NCBI RefSeq assembly: GCF_036014215.1
Contig: NZ_CP107921.1
Span: forward strand, 6,817,501-6,881,500
Length of the DNA stretch: 64,000 nucleotides
Source of the DNA: Streptomyces sp. NBC_00440
Lineage (GTDB): Bacteria; Actinomycetota; Actinomycetes; Streptomycetales; Streptomycetaceae
Direction: 5' to 3'
Shown one piece after another: positions 52,344 to 62,909 of the stretch; position 1 is the stretch's first letter, and every line of letters begins with the position of its first letter. A program made the position numbers and the translations under genes. The notes below the pieces were generated by a model. The model worked only from the letters and a program-made list of their open reading frames with translations, searched no databases and was not told where the DNA came from.

Positions 52344-53198
52344 CTACCCCAGTTCGAGCGTGGTGACGCCGTAGACGCACTGGTCGGCGACCGGACGGAT
52401 CGGACCCGTGTACATGCGGGCCGTCTCGAAGGAGGGCGTGAGGCCCAGCGACCTGACCAGTGCGACGGCGGACGCATTGGACTCGGGGACGTCCACGGCG
52501 ACCTGCGCCGTACCGGCCTCGTCCGCCAGCGCCCCGAACAGTGCCTCGGCGTCCGCGGGCGAATCGGCGAACAGCGGTCCGATACGGAGGACTTCGCCGA
52601 CCGTCGGGCGGATCACCGCGTACCCGGTCAGATGCCCGTCGTCGACGCGTACGAACGCACGGTGCCCGTCCGTGGTCAGCCAGTGCTTCAGGAAGCGCGG
52701 GCGATCGGCCGGGTAGCAGGCGCTGTCGTACGCCGCGACGGCCTCGTGGTCCTGGGCCCGGACCGGCCGTACGCCCGTCGATCCGCGGGGCGGCAGGACG
52801 CCGGTGTGGCGGAAGGTGCTGTGAGCGGGTGAGAACCCCGACTTGCGGTAGTTGTGCTGCTGGGCCACGACCCCGTCCAGGCCGATGGTCCGGCTTCCCG
52901 CGTGGCCCTGCGCGGCCTGCCAGGTGGCCAGGCCGTGGCCGCGGCCCCGCAGGTCCGGGCGGACCAGATAGCAGCCGAGAAACGCGTAGTGCGCACCGTA
53001 GTTGACGACCGAGACCGCGGAGACGGGCTCCCCGTCGAGGCGTCCGAGGAAGAACCCGTCGGGGTCCTGGGCGAAGAAGCTCCGCGCGTCGCTGGTCCCC
53101 GGGTTCCAGCCCTCGTCGTGCGCCCACCCGCTGATGACGGGCCAGTCCTCCTCGGCCGCCGGCCCGACGACGAGCTGCCCGGCGGATGAGTACGTCAT
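52344..53198 (-). CDS. Two-domain GNAT acetyltransferase
   Basis: A 284-residue GNAT protein. The N-terminal GNAT domain has the acetyl-CoA loop 'LVRPDLRGRGHGLATWQAA' (RxxGxG/A); the C-terminal half has a SCP2-like/second GNAT fold with 'DGHLTGYAVIRPTVGEVLRI'. It resembles YitI-type acetyltransferases acting on small amines. GGAGCAGG precedes ATG 53198. Confidence 0.85.
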   Translation of the reverse strand: MTYSSAGQLVVGPAAEEDWPVISGWAHDEGWNPGTSDARSFFAQDPDGFFLGRLDGEPVSAVSVVNYGAHYAFLGCYLVRPDLRGRGHGLATWQAAQGHAGSRTIGLDGVVAQQHNYRKSGFSPAHSTFRHTGVLPPRGSTGVRPVRAQDHEAVAAYDSACYPADRPRFLKHWLTTDGHRAFVRVDDGHLTGYAVIRPTVGEVLRIGPLFADSPADAEALFGALADEAGTAQVAVDVPESNASAVALVRSLGLTPSFETARMYTGPIRPVADQCVYGVTTLELG

Positions 53199-53225
53199 GC
53201 CTGCTCCGTAAGTCGTGAGTTCTGG

Positions 53226-53277
53226 GTTGAATGGCTGGGTTGCATGGCTGAGTTGCACGGCTGACTTGCATGTCTGA
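53226..53277. repeat. 13-bp imperfect tandem repeat, four units
   Basis: Units of the type GTTGCATGGCTGA, 1-3 mismatches each, in the 5' region of the acetyltransferase gene. Confidence 0.75.
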
Positions 53278-53324
53278 GCTGCCTGAACTCGCATGGGGCT
53301 TTTCTCATGGCTTCGGCCGGGATG

Positions 53325-54152
53325 TTACGGCAGCAGACCCGCCCGCCGGGCCGCCACGACCGCTTCGAGCCGGGTGTGCGCCCCCAGCTTGCGCATCGCG
53401 GACCGCAGATAGCCCTTCACGGTCTCCGGCTTCAGCCCCAGCCGCGCACCGGCCGCCGCGTTCGTCGCGCCGGTCGCCACCCAGGCCAGCACGTCCACCT
53501 CACGTGGCGCCAGCGCGACCGGGCGTTCAAGCCCGGCTCCGCCGCCGCCACCGGCCAGCCGGGCGCAGACGGCGAGAAGTTCATCGCGCAGCTCCCGGTC
53601 CGCGATGCGTGTCGCCAGCGCGCGCAGTTCACTGTGCGCCTCGCGCACCTGCTCCCACGCGCCGGGCTCGGCCACCGGCTCGCGCGCCGCCGCCAGCCGT
53701 TGCTGCACTTCGTCCCGCACCGCCAGCGACTGCTCCACGTCGCGGGCCGCCTCGACCGCGGCGTTGTACGTCCGGTCGCCGAACGACAGCCGCTCGCGTA
53801 CCGCCCCGTACAGCACACCGCGCACCTGCCGCCTCACCACCACCGGCACGGCGAGCACCGCGTGCAGCCCTTCAGCGCCCACCGCCGTGTCGTACTCATG
53901 GCTGATGTGGACCGAGGAGCGGTAGTCGGTCACCGCGCACGGCCGCGACAGCGCTATCGACTTGCCGCCGAGACCGTTGCCGGCCGACACCGTGAGGCCG
54001 CGCAGCGCCGGTGTCGCCGTACCGCTGAGCTCGGCGATGCGCAGCTGCCCGCTCCCCGTCAGCAGACCCCCGAAAGCGACCGGCAGCCCGGTGGTGCGGC
54101 GCATCCGCAGCAGCGCCGCCCGCATGTCCACTGCCTCGACCGGCTCCGGCAC
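53325..54152 (-). CDS. GAF-domain LuxR-type transcriptional regulator
   Basis: A 275-residue regulator: GAF-like sensor domain (~10-160, 'GLPVAFGGLLTGSGQLRIAE', 'GLHAVLAVPVVVRRQVRGVL'), a helical linker and a C-terminal LuxR HTH (~215-275, 'LAPREVDVLAWVATGATNAA'). GTG 54152 has GAGAGGAG seven bases upstream, better than the open extension to 54305. It is divergent from two acyl-CoA ligase genes, which it probably controls; LuxR regulators of this form in actinobacteria often sit beside fatty-acid or aromatic-acid activation genes. Confidence 0.85.
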   Translation of the reverse strand: MPEPVEAVDMRAALLRMRRTTGLPVAFGGLLTGSGQLRIAELSGTATPALRGLTVSAGNGLGGKSIALSRPCAVTDYRSSVHISHEYDTAVGAEGLHAVLAVPVVVRRQVRGVLYGAVRERLSFGDRTYNAAVEAARDVEQSLAVRDEVQQRLAAAREPVAEPGAWEQVREAHSELRALATRIADRELRDELLAVCARLAGGGGGAGLERPVALAPREVDVLAWVATGATNAAAGARLGLKPETVKGYLRSAMRKLGAHTRLEAVVAARRAGLLP

Positions 54153-54291
54153 GCGGCCGCTCCTCTCCGCCGGGGGGCGGGGCCTCCGGCGCTCCTCGGG
54201 CGGACCCACGCTTTGCCCCCGTTCGGGGGTGGTGGGACCCGGACCACTGATTACACGATGCTGGGCAGCAGTCCCGCAATGAGGAGGACAC

Positions 54292-55971
54292 ATGGTGTCG
54301 AACAACGCGACGGAGGAGTTCCGGGCCGCACGGGACTTCCTGCTCCGTCACCGTACGGAGTACCGCACGGCCTACGAGGGCTTCAGCTGGCCACGCCCCG
54401 AGCATTTCAACTGGGCGCTCGACTGGTTCGACACCATCGCCAGGGACAACGCGAGGACCGCGCTGCACATCGTCGAGGAGGACGGCACCGAGACCAAGGT
54501 CTCGTTCGCGGAGATGGCCGTGCGGTCCGACCGGGGCGCCAACTGGCTCCGGGCGCAGGGCGTCCGGGCCGGCGACCGCATCCTGGTCGTGCTCGGCAAC
54601 CAGCAGGAGCTGTGGGAGACGGCGCTCGCCGCGATGAAGCTCCGCGCCGTCGTGATCCCGGCAACTCCGCTGCTCGGAGCGGCAGATCTGCGCGACCGCG
54701 TCGACCGCGGCGGCGCCCGCCATGTGCTCGTACGGACCGAGGACACCCCCAAGTTCGCCGAGGTGGCGGGCGATTACACCCGGATCGCGGTCGGCGCGGG
54801 CACCCCGGACGGCTGGCTGTCGTACGGGGACGCCGCCGCCGCACCGGCCGGCTTCGAGCCCGACGGAGCCACCGGTGCGGACGATCCGCTGATGCTGTAC
54901 TTCACCTCGGGCACGACCGCCCGGCCCAAGCTGGTGGAGCACACCCACACCTCGTACCCGGTCGGCCATCTGGCGACGATGTACTGGATCGGTCTGCGCC
55001 CCGGCGACATCCACCTCAATATCTCCTCACCCGGATGGGCCAAGCACGCCTGGTCGAATCTGTTCGCGCCCTGGAACGCCGAGGCGACGGTCTTCATCCA
55101 CAACTACACGCGCTTCGACCCGGCGCGGCTGATGGCCGAGATGGACCGGGTGGGGGTGACGTCCTTCTGTGCGCCGCCGACCGTCTGGCGGATGCTGATC
55201 CAGGCCGACCTGACCCGGCTGCGCACACCGCCGCGCGAGGTCGCGGCGGCGGGTGAGCCGCTGAACCCCGAGGTCATCGAGACCGTACGGCGCGCCTGGG
55301 GTGCGACGATCCGGGACGGCTTCGGGCAGACGGAGACAGCCGTCCAGGTGGCGAACAGCCCCGGCCAGCTCCTCAAGGCGGGCTCCATGGGCCGCCCGAC
55401 GCCCGGATTCAAGGTCGAGCTGCTCGACCCGGTCACCGGGGAGCCGGGGGTGAGCGAGGGCGAGATCTGCCTGGACCTCTCCGCCAGGCCCGTCGGTCTG
55501 ATGACCGGATACCACGGCGATCCGGACCGCACGGCCGAGGCGATGGCCGGTGGCTACTACCGCACCGGCGACATCGGCTCACGGGACGTGGACGGCTACA
55601 TCACCTACACCGGCCGTTCCGACGACGTCTTCAAGTCGTCCGACTACAAGATCTCGCCGTTCGAGCTGGAGAGCGCGCTCCTGGAGCACGAAGCCGTGGC
55701 GGAGGCCGCGGTCGTGCCGGCCCCCGACCCGCTGCGGCTCACCGTCCCGAAGGTGTACGTGGCCCTGGCGGAGGGCTGGGAACCCGGCCCCGACACGGCG
55801 AAGGTGCTCTTCGCGCACTCGCGTGCGGTGCTCGCCCCGTACAAGCGGATCCGGCGGATCGAGTTCGCCGAGCTGCCCAAGACGGTCTCCGGGAAGATCC
55901 GCAGGATCGAACTGCGCCGGGCGACCGCGGAGGGCTCCACCGCCGAGTACGACGAGGGGGACCTGCGATGA
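54292..55971 (+). CDS. AMP-forming acyl-CoA synthetase (medium-chain/benzoate-type)
   Basis: A 559-residue ANL-superfamily ligase. P-loop 'LYFTSGTTARPKLVEHTH' (~203-220), 'RDGFGQTETAV' (A5 region), 'YYRTGDIGSRDVDGYITYTG' (A7) and the catalytic lysine in 'LPKTVSGKIRRIELRR' near the C-terminus. It resembles acyl-CoA synthetase medium-chain (ACSM) proteins. ATG 54292 follows GAGGAGG. The stop overlaps the second ligase gene (ATGA), so both are made together. Confidence 0.9.
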   Translation: MVSNNATEEFRAARDFLLRHRTEYRTAYEGFSWPRPEHFNWALDWFDTIARDNARTALHIVEEDGTETKVSFAEMAVRSDRGANWLRAQGVRAGDRILVVLGNQQELWETALAAMKLRAVVIPATPLLGAADLRDRVDRGGARHVLVRTEDTPKFAEVAGDYTRIAVGAGTPDGWLSYGDAAAAPAGFEPDGATGADDPLMLYFTSGTTARPKLVEHTHTSYPVGHLATMYWIGLRPGDIHLNISSPGWAKHAWSNLFAPWNAEATVFIHNYTRFDPARLMAEMDRVGVTSFCAPPTVWRMLIQADLTRLRTPPREVAAAGEPLNPEVIETVRRAWGATIRDGFGQTETAVQVANSPGQLLKAGSMGRPTPGFKVELLDPVTGEPGVSEGEICLDLSARPVGLMTGYHGDPDRTAEAMAGGYYRTGDIGSRDVDGYITYTGRSDDVFKSSDYKISPFELESALLEHEAVAEAAVVPAPDPLRLTVPKVYVALAEGWEPGPDTAKVLFAHSRAVLAPYKRIRRIEFAELPKTVSGKIRRIELRRATAEGSTAEYDEGDLR

Positions 55972-57566
55972 CCCTCTCCTACACGCACGGCACCGGTACG
56001 ACGCCGCTCCTGGGCGACACGATCGGCGCGAATCTGGACCGCGCCGTCGCGGCGTTCCCCGACCGTGAGGCGCTCGTCGATGTGCCGTCCGGGCGCCGGT
56101 GGACATACGCCGCGTTCGGCGCCGCGGTGGACGAGCTGGCCCGGGGGTTCACCGGCAGCGGGGTCGGCAAGGGCGACCGGGTGGGGATCTGGGCGGTCAA
56201 CTGCCCGGAGTGGGTGCTCGTCCAGTACGCCACCGCGCGGATCGGCGCGATCATGGTCAACATCAATCCGGCGTACCGGGCGCACGAGCTGGAGTTCGTA
56301 CTGCGGCAGGCCGGGGTGTCGGTGCTGATCGCCTCCACCGGGCACAAGGGCAGCGACTACCGGGCCCTGGTCGGCGAGGTGCGCGGCAACTGCCCGGCGC
56401 TGCGGTCCATCCACTACATAGGCGACCCGTCCTGGGACGAACTGACCGCCGCCGCCCGGCCGTTCGGGCTCGACGCGGCGCTGTCCTGCGACGACCCGAT
56501 CAACATCCAGTACACCTCGGGCACCACCGGATTCCCCAAGGGCGCCACCCTCTCCCACCACAACATCCTCAACAACGGCTTCTTCGTCGGGGAACTGGTG
56601 GGCTACACGGAGCAGGACCGGATCTGTCTGCCGGTGCCCTTCTACCACTGCTTCGGCATGGTCATGGGCAATCTGGGGGCCACGTCGCACGGCGCGTGCA
56701 TCGTCATCCCGGCGCCCTCCTTCGACCCCGGGGCGACCCTGCGCGCTGTCGAGCAGGAGCGCTGCACCTCGCTCTACGGGGTGCCCACGATGTTCATCGC
56801 GGAGCTGAACCACCCGGACTTCGCGGCGTACGACCTGAGCTCGCTCCGTACCGGGATCATGGCGGGCTCGCCGTGCCCGGCCGAGGTGATGAAGCGGGTC
56901 GTGGCCGAGATGCATATGGCCGAGGTGTCGATCTGCTACGGGATGACGGAGACCTCGCCGGTGTCCACCCAGACCCGCCGCGACGACGATCTGGAGCGCC
57001 GGACCGGGACGGCCGGACGGGTGCTGCCGCATCTGGAGGTGAAGGTCGTCGACCCGGCGACCGGGGTCACGGTGGAGCGCGGTGAGCCGGGCGAGCTGTG
57101 CACCCGCGGCTACAGCGTGATGCTCGGCTACTGGGAGGAGCCGCAGCGGACCACCGAGGTGATCGACGCGGGCCGCTGGATGCACACCGGGGATCTGGCC
57201 GTCATCCGCGAGGACGGCTACGTCCAGATCGTCGGCCGGATCAAGGACATGATCATCCGGGGCGGCGAGAACGTCTATCCGCGTGAGATCGAGGAGTTCC
57301 TCTACGGCCACCCCAAGATCGCCGACGTCCAGGTGGTCGGTGTACCGGACGAGCGGTACGGCGAAGAGGTGCTGGCCTGCGTCATCCCGCGGGATCCGGC
57401 CGACCCGCCGACGCTGGACGGGATCCGGGAGTTCTGCCGCGACCGGCTGGCCCACTACAAGATCCCGCACGGGCTGCGGATCCTGGAGACCTTCCCGATG
57501 ACGGTCAGCGGCAAGGTCAGGAAGGTGGAGCTGCGCGACCGGTACGGCCCGGGCGCCGCCGGGTAG
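55968..57566 (+). CDS. AMP-forming fatty acyl-CoA ligase (FadD-like)
   Basis: A 532-residue ANL ligase: 'IQYTSGTTGFPKGATLSHHN' (~180-199), 'CYGMTETSPVS', 'WMHTGDLAVIREDGYVQIVG', 'IKDMIIRGGENVYPREIEEF' and Lys in 'FPMTVSGKVRKVELRD'. Closer to fatty-acid AMP/CoA ligases than the preceding gene. Two ligases in tandem under one regulator suggests activation of two related carboxylates in a degradation route whose later enzymes are elsewhere. Confidence 0.9.
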   Translation: MTLSYTHGTGTTPLLGDTIGANLDRAVAAFPDREALVDVPSGRRWTYAAFGAAVDELARGFTGSGVGKGDRVGIWAVNCPEWVLVQYATARIGAIMVNINPAYRAHELEFVLRQAGVSVLIASTGHKGSDYRALVGEVRGNCPALRSIHYIGDPSWDELTAAARPFGLDAALSCDDPINIQYTSGTTGFPKGATLSHHNILNNGFFVGELVGYTEQDRICLPVPFYHCFGMVMGNLGATSHGACIVIPAPSFDPGATLRAVEQERCTSLYGVPTMFIAELNHPDFAAYDLSSLRTGIMAGSPCPAEVMKRVVAEMHMAEVSICYGMTETSPVSTQTRRDDDLERRTGTAGRVLPHLEVKVVDPATGVTVERGEPGELCTRGYSVMLGYWEEPQRTTEVIDAGRWMHTGDLAVIREDGYVQIVGRIKDMIIRGGENVYPREIEEFLYGHPKIADVQVVGVPDERYGEEVLACVIPRDPADPPTLDGIREFCRDRLAHYKIPHGLRILETFPMTVSGKVRKVELRDRYGPGAAG

Positions 57567-57616
57567 CAGGCCGGGCCGGCGCCGGGGAGCCGGTCAGGCC
57601 GGTGCGGGGTATCCGG

Positions 57617-58486
57617 TCACGCCGGCGCCGCGCCCGTACTGACCAGTTCGTCGGCCGGCCCGTTGACCGGCTGCGGGGCGCCGGTGAGATCCAGCGCGAA
57701 GAGCGGGACGGCCAGTTCGTCGGCCCGGTCGCGCGCGTCCTGGGCGTACCCGGAGAGTGAGAAGAAGACGCACGCCGCCGCGGAACTCATCCCGTGCAGC
57801 CACAGGCACTCTATGTCGCGCAGGGCGGCGGGCCGGGTGGTGGCCTCCACCGTGGCGATCAGTCCGGGGCCGTGCAGATCGATCCCGGAGGCGGGCCGCC
57901 GCTCCGGCTGCACGATGTCCTGGAAGCCCAGCCACTCCAGATAGCGCGCCGCCGTCGACACCACGTCGCCGGCGGTGCGGATCGCCATGGGCCGGAAGGC
58001 GGGCCGGGGCGCGGCGGCTGTGCGCGGCAGCGGGATATGCGCCGGGGGCCGGGCTGGGCCGGCGGCGTCCGGGGCGGTACGGCCGGTCAGGCCCTGAGCG
58101 GTCGCATCCGGAGCGTCCGTGCCCGGTACCGCCGTGTCCGAAGCAGCCGTGTCCGGGGGCGCCGTCACCGGGCGCACCGCGAGGCGCAGCACCGTGCCGC
58201 AGGAGCAGCCGAGCTCCGGTCGCGGCCACTCGTCCTGCCGGCCGCACGACGTGCAGCGAACCGCGACCCACTCGTCCGACCAGCTGCGGCGGGTGAGCGG
58301 CTCCGGCGGGGCGTCCGTCAGCAGCGGCGGAGCGAGCGGAGCGCCGCAGGCGCACGGCAGGACCGTCGCCAGATAGGCGTGTTCCTTGTGGCAGACGGGG
58401 CAGCGCACGACAGCGCTCGTCGCCCATCCGTCCGCGCTTCTTCCCGCACCCTTTCCCGCTCCCTCTCCCATGGGCCCATCGTCCAT
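57617..58486 (-). CDS. Zinc-ribbon protein with a restriction-endonuclease-like (Mrr) domain
   Basis: About 289 residues. Two zinc-ribbon pairs near the N-terminus, 'VRCPVCHKEHAY...CACG' and 'VRCTSCGRQDEW...CSCG'. A Pro/Ala/Asp-rich linker follows, then a C-terminal domain whose 'AARYLEWLGFQDIVQPERRP', 'GIDLHGPGLIATVEATTRPA' has the D...ExT/K-like layout of Mrr-type nucleases. The canonical ExK reads ExT ('VEATT'), so cleavage activity is doubtful. Start uncertain (ATG 58486 or 58471). Possibly a surveillance protein for foreign or damaged DNA. Confidence 0.65.
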   Translation of the reverse strand: MDDGPMGEGAGKGAGRSADGWATSAVVRCPVCHKEHAYLATVLPCACGAPLAPPLLTDAPPEPLTRRSWSDEWVAVRCTSCGRQDEWPRPELGCSCGTVLRLAVRPVTAPPDTAASDTAVPGTDAPDATAQGLTGRTAPDAAGPARPPAHIPLPRTAAAPRPAFRPMAIRTAGDVVSTAARYLEWLGFQDIVQPERRPASGIDLHGPGLIATVEATTRPAALRDIECLWLHGMSSAAACVFFSLSGYAQDARDRADELAVPLFALDLTGAPQPVNGPADELVSTGAAPA

Positions 58487-58545
58487 CAAGCGGCGCGGCC
58501 CGGGGGCGTACTTCGGACAGGTGACGCACGCCGGCAGCCCCTCCC

Positions 58546-58575
58546 TTGACGGCAGGCGCAGCCAGCTCTTACATT
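58546..58575 (+). promoter_or_regulatory. Promoter of the glyoxylate carboligase gene
   Basis: TTGACG (58546-58551), an 18-base spacer and TACATT (58570-58575). The transcription start would be near 58582, inside the first operator half-site. Confidence 0.6.
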
Positions 58576-58577
58576 GC

Positions 58578-58613
58578 TTCCGTATAGCAGAAATGAACTT
58601 CCGTAATACGGAA
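58578..58613. promoter_or_regulatory. Double operator, probably for an IclR-type (AllR-like) repressor
   Basis: TTCCGTAATACGGAA (58599-58613) is a perfect 15-base palindrome. An imperfect copy, TTCCGTATAGCAGAA, starts exactly 21 bases earlier (58578-58592). Both overlap or follow the transcription start, a repressing position. AllR of streptomycetes, an IclR protein, controls allantoin and glyoxylate genes, so it is the best candidate. Confidence 0.65.
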
Positions 58614-58674
58614 TTGGGCGATCTCAGGTTGGCGCGACAGGAGGCCCACTCCGACTGGCGAGCAGGAGTATTCA

Positions 58675-60465
<1,791 letters not shown>

Positions 60466-60481
60466 CCCTTCGCACCCCGAG

Positions 60482-60514
60482 GGGCGGACCACCGGCAACG
60501 GCGGTCCGCCCTTT
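60482..60514 (+). terminator. Terminator after gcl
   Basis: GGGCGGACC (60482-60490) and GGTCCGCCC (60503-60511) followed by TTT; the inner part adds CCG/CGG pairs around GCAA. Confidence 0.8.
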
Positions 60515-60560
60515 GCGCGTTCCGGCGCCCCGCCGCACGGGAGTGGCCGGAGGCTACGGG

Positions 60561-61583
60561 TCACAGCAGCCGCTTGCGGCCCCAGAGGATGACGAAGGCG
60601 ACGACGGCGGCGCTGAGGGCGAGCATGATGCCGGCTCCGAGCCACTGCATCGTGTGCATCTGGGAGACGGGGAGGTAGTCCAGGGACCAGCCGACGACGT
60701 GCTTGGACTCCAGGCAGGCGGTGTGCGCCCGGTCGTTGTCCATCTTGTCGAGACAGGTGGTCCAGTCCAGGCGGCCTCCGGAACCGGTGAGGAAGTAGGT
60801 GCCCTGGCCCTGCTGTTCCGCCTGGGCGGGCAGCTCCGGCGGTACCGCGCCGTGTCCGACGCCCTTGTCGGTGCTGATCGACATGGTGTGTCCCAGCTTC
60901 CGCCAGACCTCGCTCCAGACGAACCCGATCGCCCCGACGATGCCGAGCGTGACCACCATCGACACCAGCGTGCGGCGCAGGAGCATGCCGACCGCCGCGC
61001 CCACGGTGAACGTGAGCAGGGCGTAGGCCACCGGCGTGACCCCCGTGACACTGAAGAAGGCGGTCCAAATGAGGCCGCTGGAAAGTCCCTTGACCGGGTC
61101 CCACCACCAGGTGAGGACGGCGGTGAGCACGCCGGTCGACAGGGTGAGCATCGCGGCGGGAAGGGCGAGCTTCGTGATCAGCCACCGCAGTCGGCTGACG
61201 GACTGCGAGGTCACCAGCTTGGCGGTGCCGGACTCCAGGTCGCCCGCGATGAGCGGAGCCCCGAGGAGGACACCGGCCAGGACAGGGATGTAGCCGAGGT
61301 ACCTCCCGATGCTGAACAGAGGGTTGACGTAGGTCTCGAACTCGGGCGGCAGGCCGCCGGACTTCCGTGAGGCCGGGTCCTGGGCGGCCAGGAAGTCCAT
61401 CATCTGCCCGCGCAGCCAGAGCATGACGAGCGTGCCGATGAGGGTGACGGCGATGAGCGTCCAGAACGCGGCGCGGTGCTGGCGCCAGACGAGCCAGACC
61501 GGACCGCCGAGCCGTGGGATCCAGCTGTTGCGTGTGGGTCCGGCGGGCGCCGTACGGGCCGGGTCACGAGTGAGCGTACTCAT
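60561..61583 (-). CDS. ABC-2 type transporter permease
   Basis: A 340-residue permease with about six hydrophobic helices ('LIAVTLIGTLVMLWLRGQMM', 'LGYIPVLAGVLLGAPLIAGD', 'LVSMVVTLGIVGAIGFVWSE') and a large loop between the last two. 'DLESGTAKLVTSQSVSRLRW' is typical of ABC-2 permeases of antibiotic- and lipid-export systems. The start overlaps the ATPase stop (ATGA). Confidence 0.85.
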   Translation of the reverse strand: MSTLTRDPARTAPAGPTRNSWIPRLGGPVWLVWRQHRAAFWTLIAVTLIGTLVMLWLRGQMMDFLAAQDPASRKSGGLPPEFETYVNPLFSIGRYLGYIPVLAGVLLGAPLIAGDLESGTAKLVTSQSVSRLRWLITKLALPAAMLTLSTGVLTAVLTWWWDPVKGLSSGLIWTAFFSVTGVTPVAYALLTFTVGAAVGMLLRRTLVSMVVTLGIVGAIGFVWSEVWRKLGHTMSISTDKGVGHGAVPPELPAQAEQQGQGTYFLTGSGGRLDWTTCLDKMDNDRAHTACLESKHVVGWSLDYLPVSQMHTMQWLGAGIMLALSAAVVAFVILWGRKRLL

Positions 61584-62566
61584 GCGGTCACAGCCTTCTT
61601 CGGGTCGCGGGTGATGATGTCGTGGATGTCGCCGACCCGGGCGCTGGGGGCGATCAGCGGGGGCGCGTCGGGTGAACGCAGATAGGCGAGCAGAAGCTCC
61701 TCCAGGGTCGGAGGCTCGGCCTGCCTGCCGTACTCGACCGGTCCGCCGAGCCGCACCAGGACGCCCGGCCGGCCGTCGCCGCTGCGGGACTCGATGACCC
61801 GGTGCGGTGCGACCGCGGGGCGCGAGCCGTCCGGCGGGACGGCGAACAGGGCGTGTGCGGCGCGCAGTTCGTCCACTTCGCCCGCGAGACGCAGACCGCC
61901 GTTCGCGATGACGAGGAGGTAGTCGCAGATGTACTCCAGCTCGGCGAGCATGTGTGAGGACACCAGTACCGTCGTGCCGTGTCCGGCGGCCTCCGCCGTC
62001 AGTGTGGCCATGAGTTCGCGGCGGACCAGCGGGTCCAGATCCGACATCGGCTCGTCGAGGATGAGCAGATCCGGGCGCTTGCCGAAAGCCAGCGCGAAGG
62101 CGACGCGGGTGCGCTGGCCGCCGGACAGTGTTCCGATCCTCGCTTCCAGCGGCACCTGGCCCGCGCGGACGATGCCCTCGGCGACCTCCTGGTCCCAGCG
62201 GGGGTTCAGTTCGTGGCCGAGGCGCAGGGTCTCGGCCACGGTGAAGCGCTTGAACAGCGGCTTCTCCTGGGTGAGGAACGCGGTCCGCAGGACCGCGTCC
62301 GTCGACCCCGGCGCCGCGCCGAACACCCGCAGGCCGCCGGTCGTCGGCCGGATCATGTGGGTGGCCAGGCCCATCAGGGTGCTCTTGCCCGCGCCGTTGG
62401 GGCCGACGAGGCCGCATACCCGTCCGGTCGGCAGCCGGAAGGAAACGTCCCGCAGGGCCCAGCCGCGCCGGTACTTCTTGCCGAGCCCCTGAGCCTCGAT
62501 CGCCGACCCGCCAACAGGGCGATCGAACCCCGTTCCGTCGCCGTGGTGTGTCTCTGCGTGGTCCAT
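61580..62566 (-). CDS. ABC transporter ATPase (BcrA/CcmA-like)
   Basis: A 328-residue ATPase: Walker A 'GLVGPNGAGKSTLMG', Q-loop 'FLTQEKPLFKRF', signature 'LSGGQRTRVAFALAFGKRPD', Walker B 'LLILDEPMSDLDPL', H-loop 'LVSSHMLAELE'. The ~90-residue C-terminal extension is typical of ABC-2 exporters. ATG 62566 follows AGGAG; the open frame to 62809 is not supported. With the permease it forms an exporter, and the divergent histidine kinase may regulate it. Confidence 0.9.
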   Translation of the reverse strand: MDHAETHHGDGTGFDRPVGGSAIEAQGLGKKYRRGWALRDVSFRLPTGRVCGLVGPNGAGKSTLMGLATHMIRPTTGGLRVFGAAPGSTDAVLRTAFLTQEKPLFKRFTVAETLRLGHELNPRWDQEVAEGIVRAGQVPLEARIGTLSGGQRTRVAFALAFGKRPDLLILDEPMSDLDPLVRRELMATLTAEAAGHGTTVLVSSHMLAELEYICDYLLVIANGGLRLAGEVDELRAAHALFAVPPDGSRPAVAPHRVIESRSGDGRPGVLVRLGGPVEYGRQAEPPTLEELLLAYLRSPDAPPLIAPSARVGDIHDIITRDPKKAVTA

Positions 62567-62682
62567 GTGTGGCTCCTGTACGTGGGGGAGGGGCGGCCGT
62601 GTGCGGGTGGGGGAGGGCCGGCTGTTGTGCGGGCGGGTCGGCCACTGCGGGAAATCGCCTGCGCGGGCGGTCTGCGCGGCTG

Positions 62683-62763
62683 TCACCGGGGCGGGCGGCG
62701 CGACGGATGCGTGCTCCGGGGTCCCCGGGGTTTCCCCACCGGGACGACGTCTGCCGTGGTCAT
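62683..62763 (-). CDS. Short ORF with a strong ribosome binding site upstream of the ABC genes
   Basis: A 26-codon ORF (begins MTTADVVPVGKP, then rich in Arg/Pro) with AAGGAG six bases before ATG 62763. It lies where related exporter operons often carry a GntR-type regulator gene. It may be a leader ORF or the remnant of a first gene. Confidence 0.35.
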   Translation of the reverse strand: MTTADVVPVGKPRGPRSTHPSRRPPR

Positions 62764-62909
62764 GGCATGCTCCTTGTGCGATGAATGGCGAACGCCGCCC
62801 GGTGGACACGACTCTGCTCCGCCGCGTCTCGCAGCGGATCGGGCGAAAGACAGATCATGTGCGGCCGGCTCCGACTTTCGGCCGGTACACGAGGGAGACG
62901 GTGAGGGAG

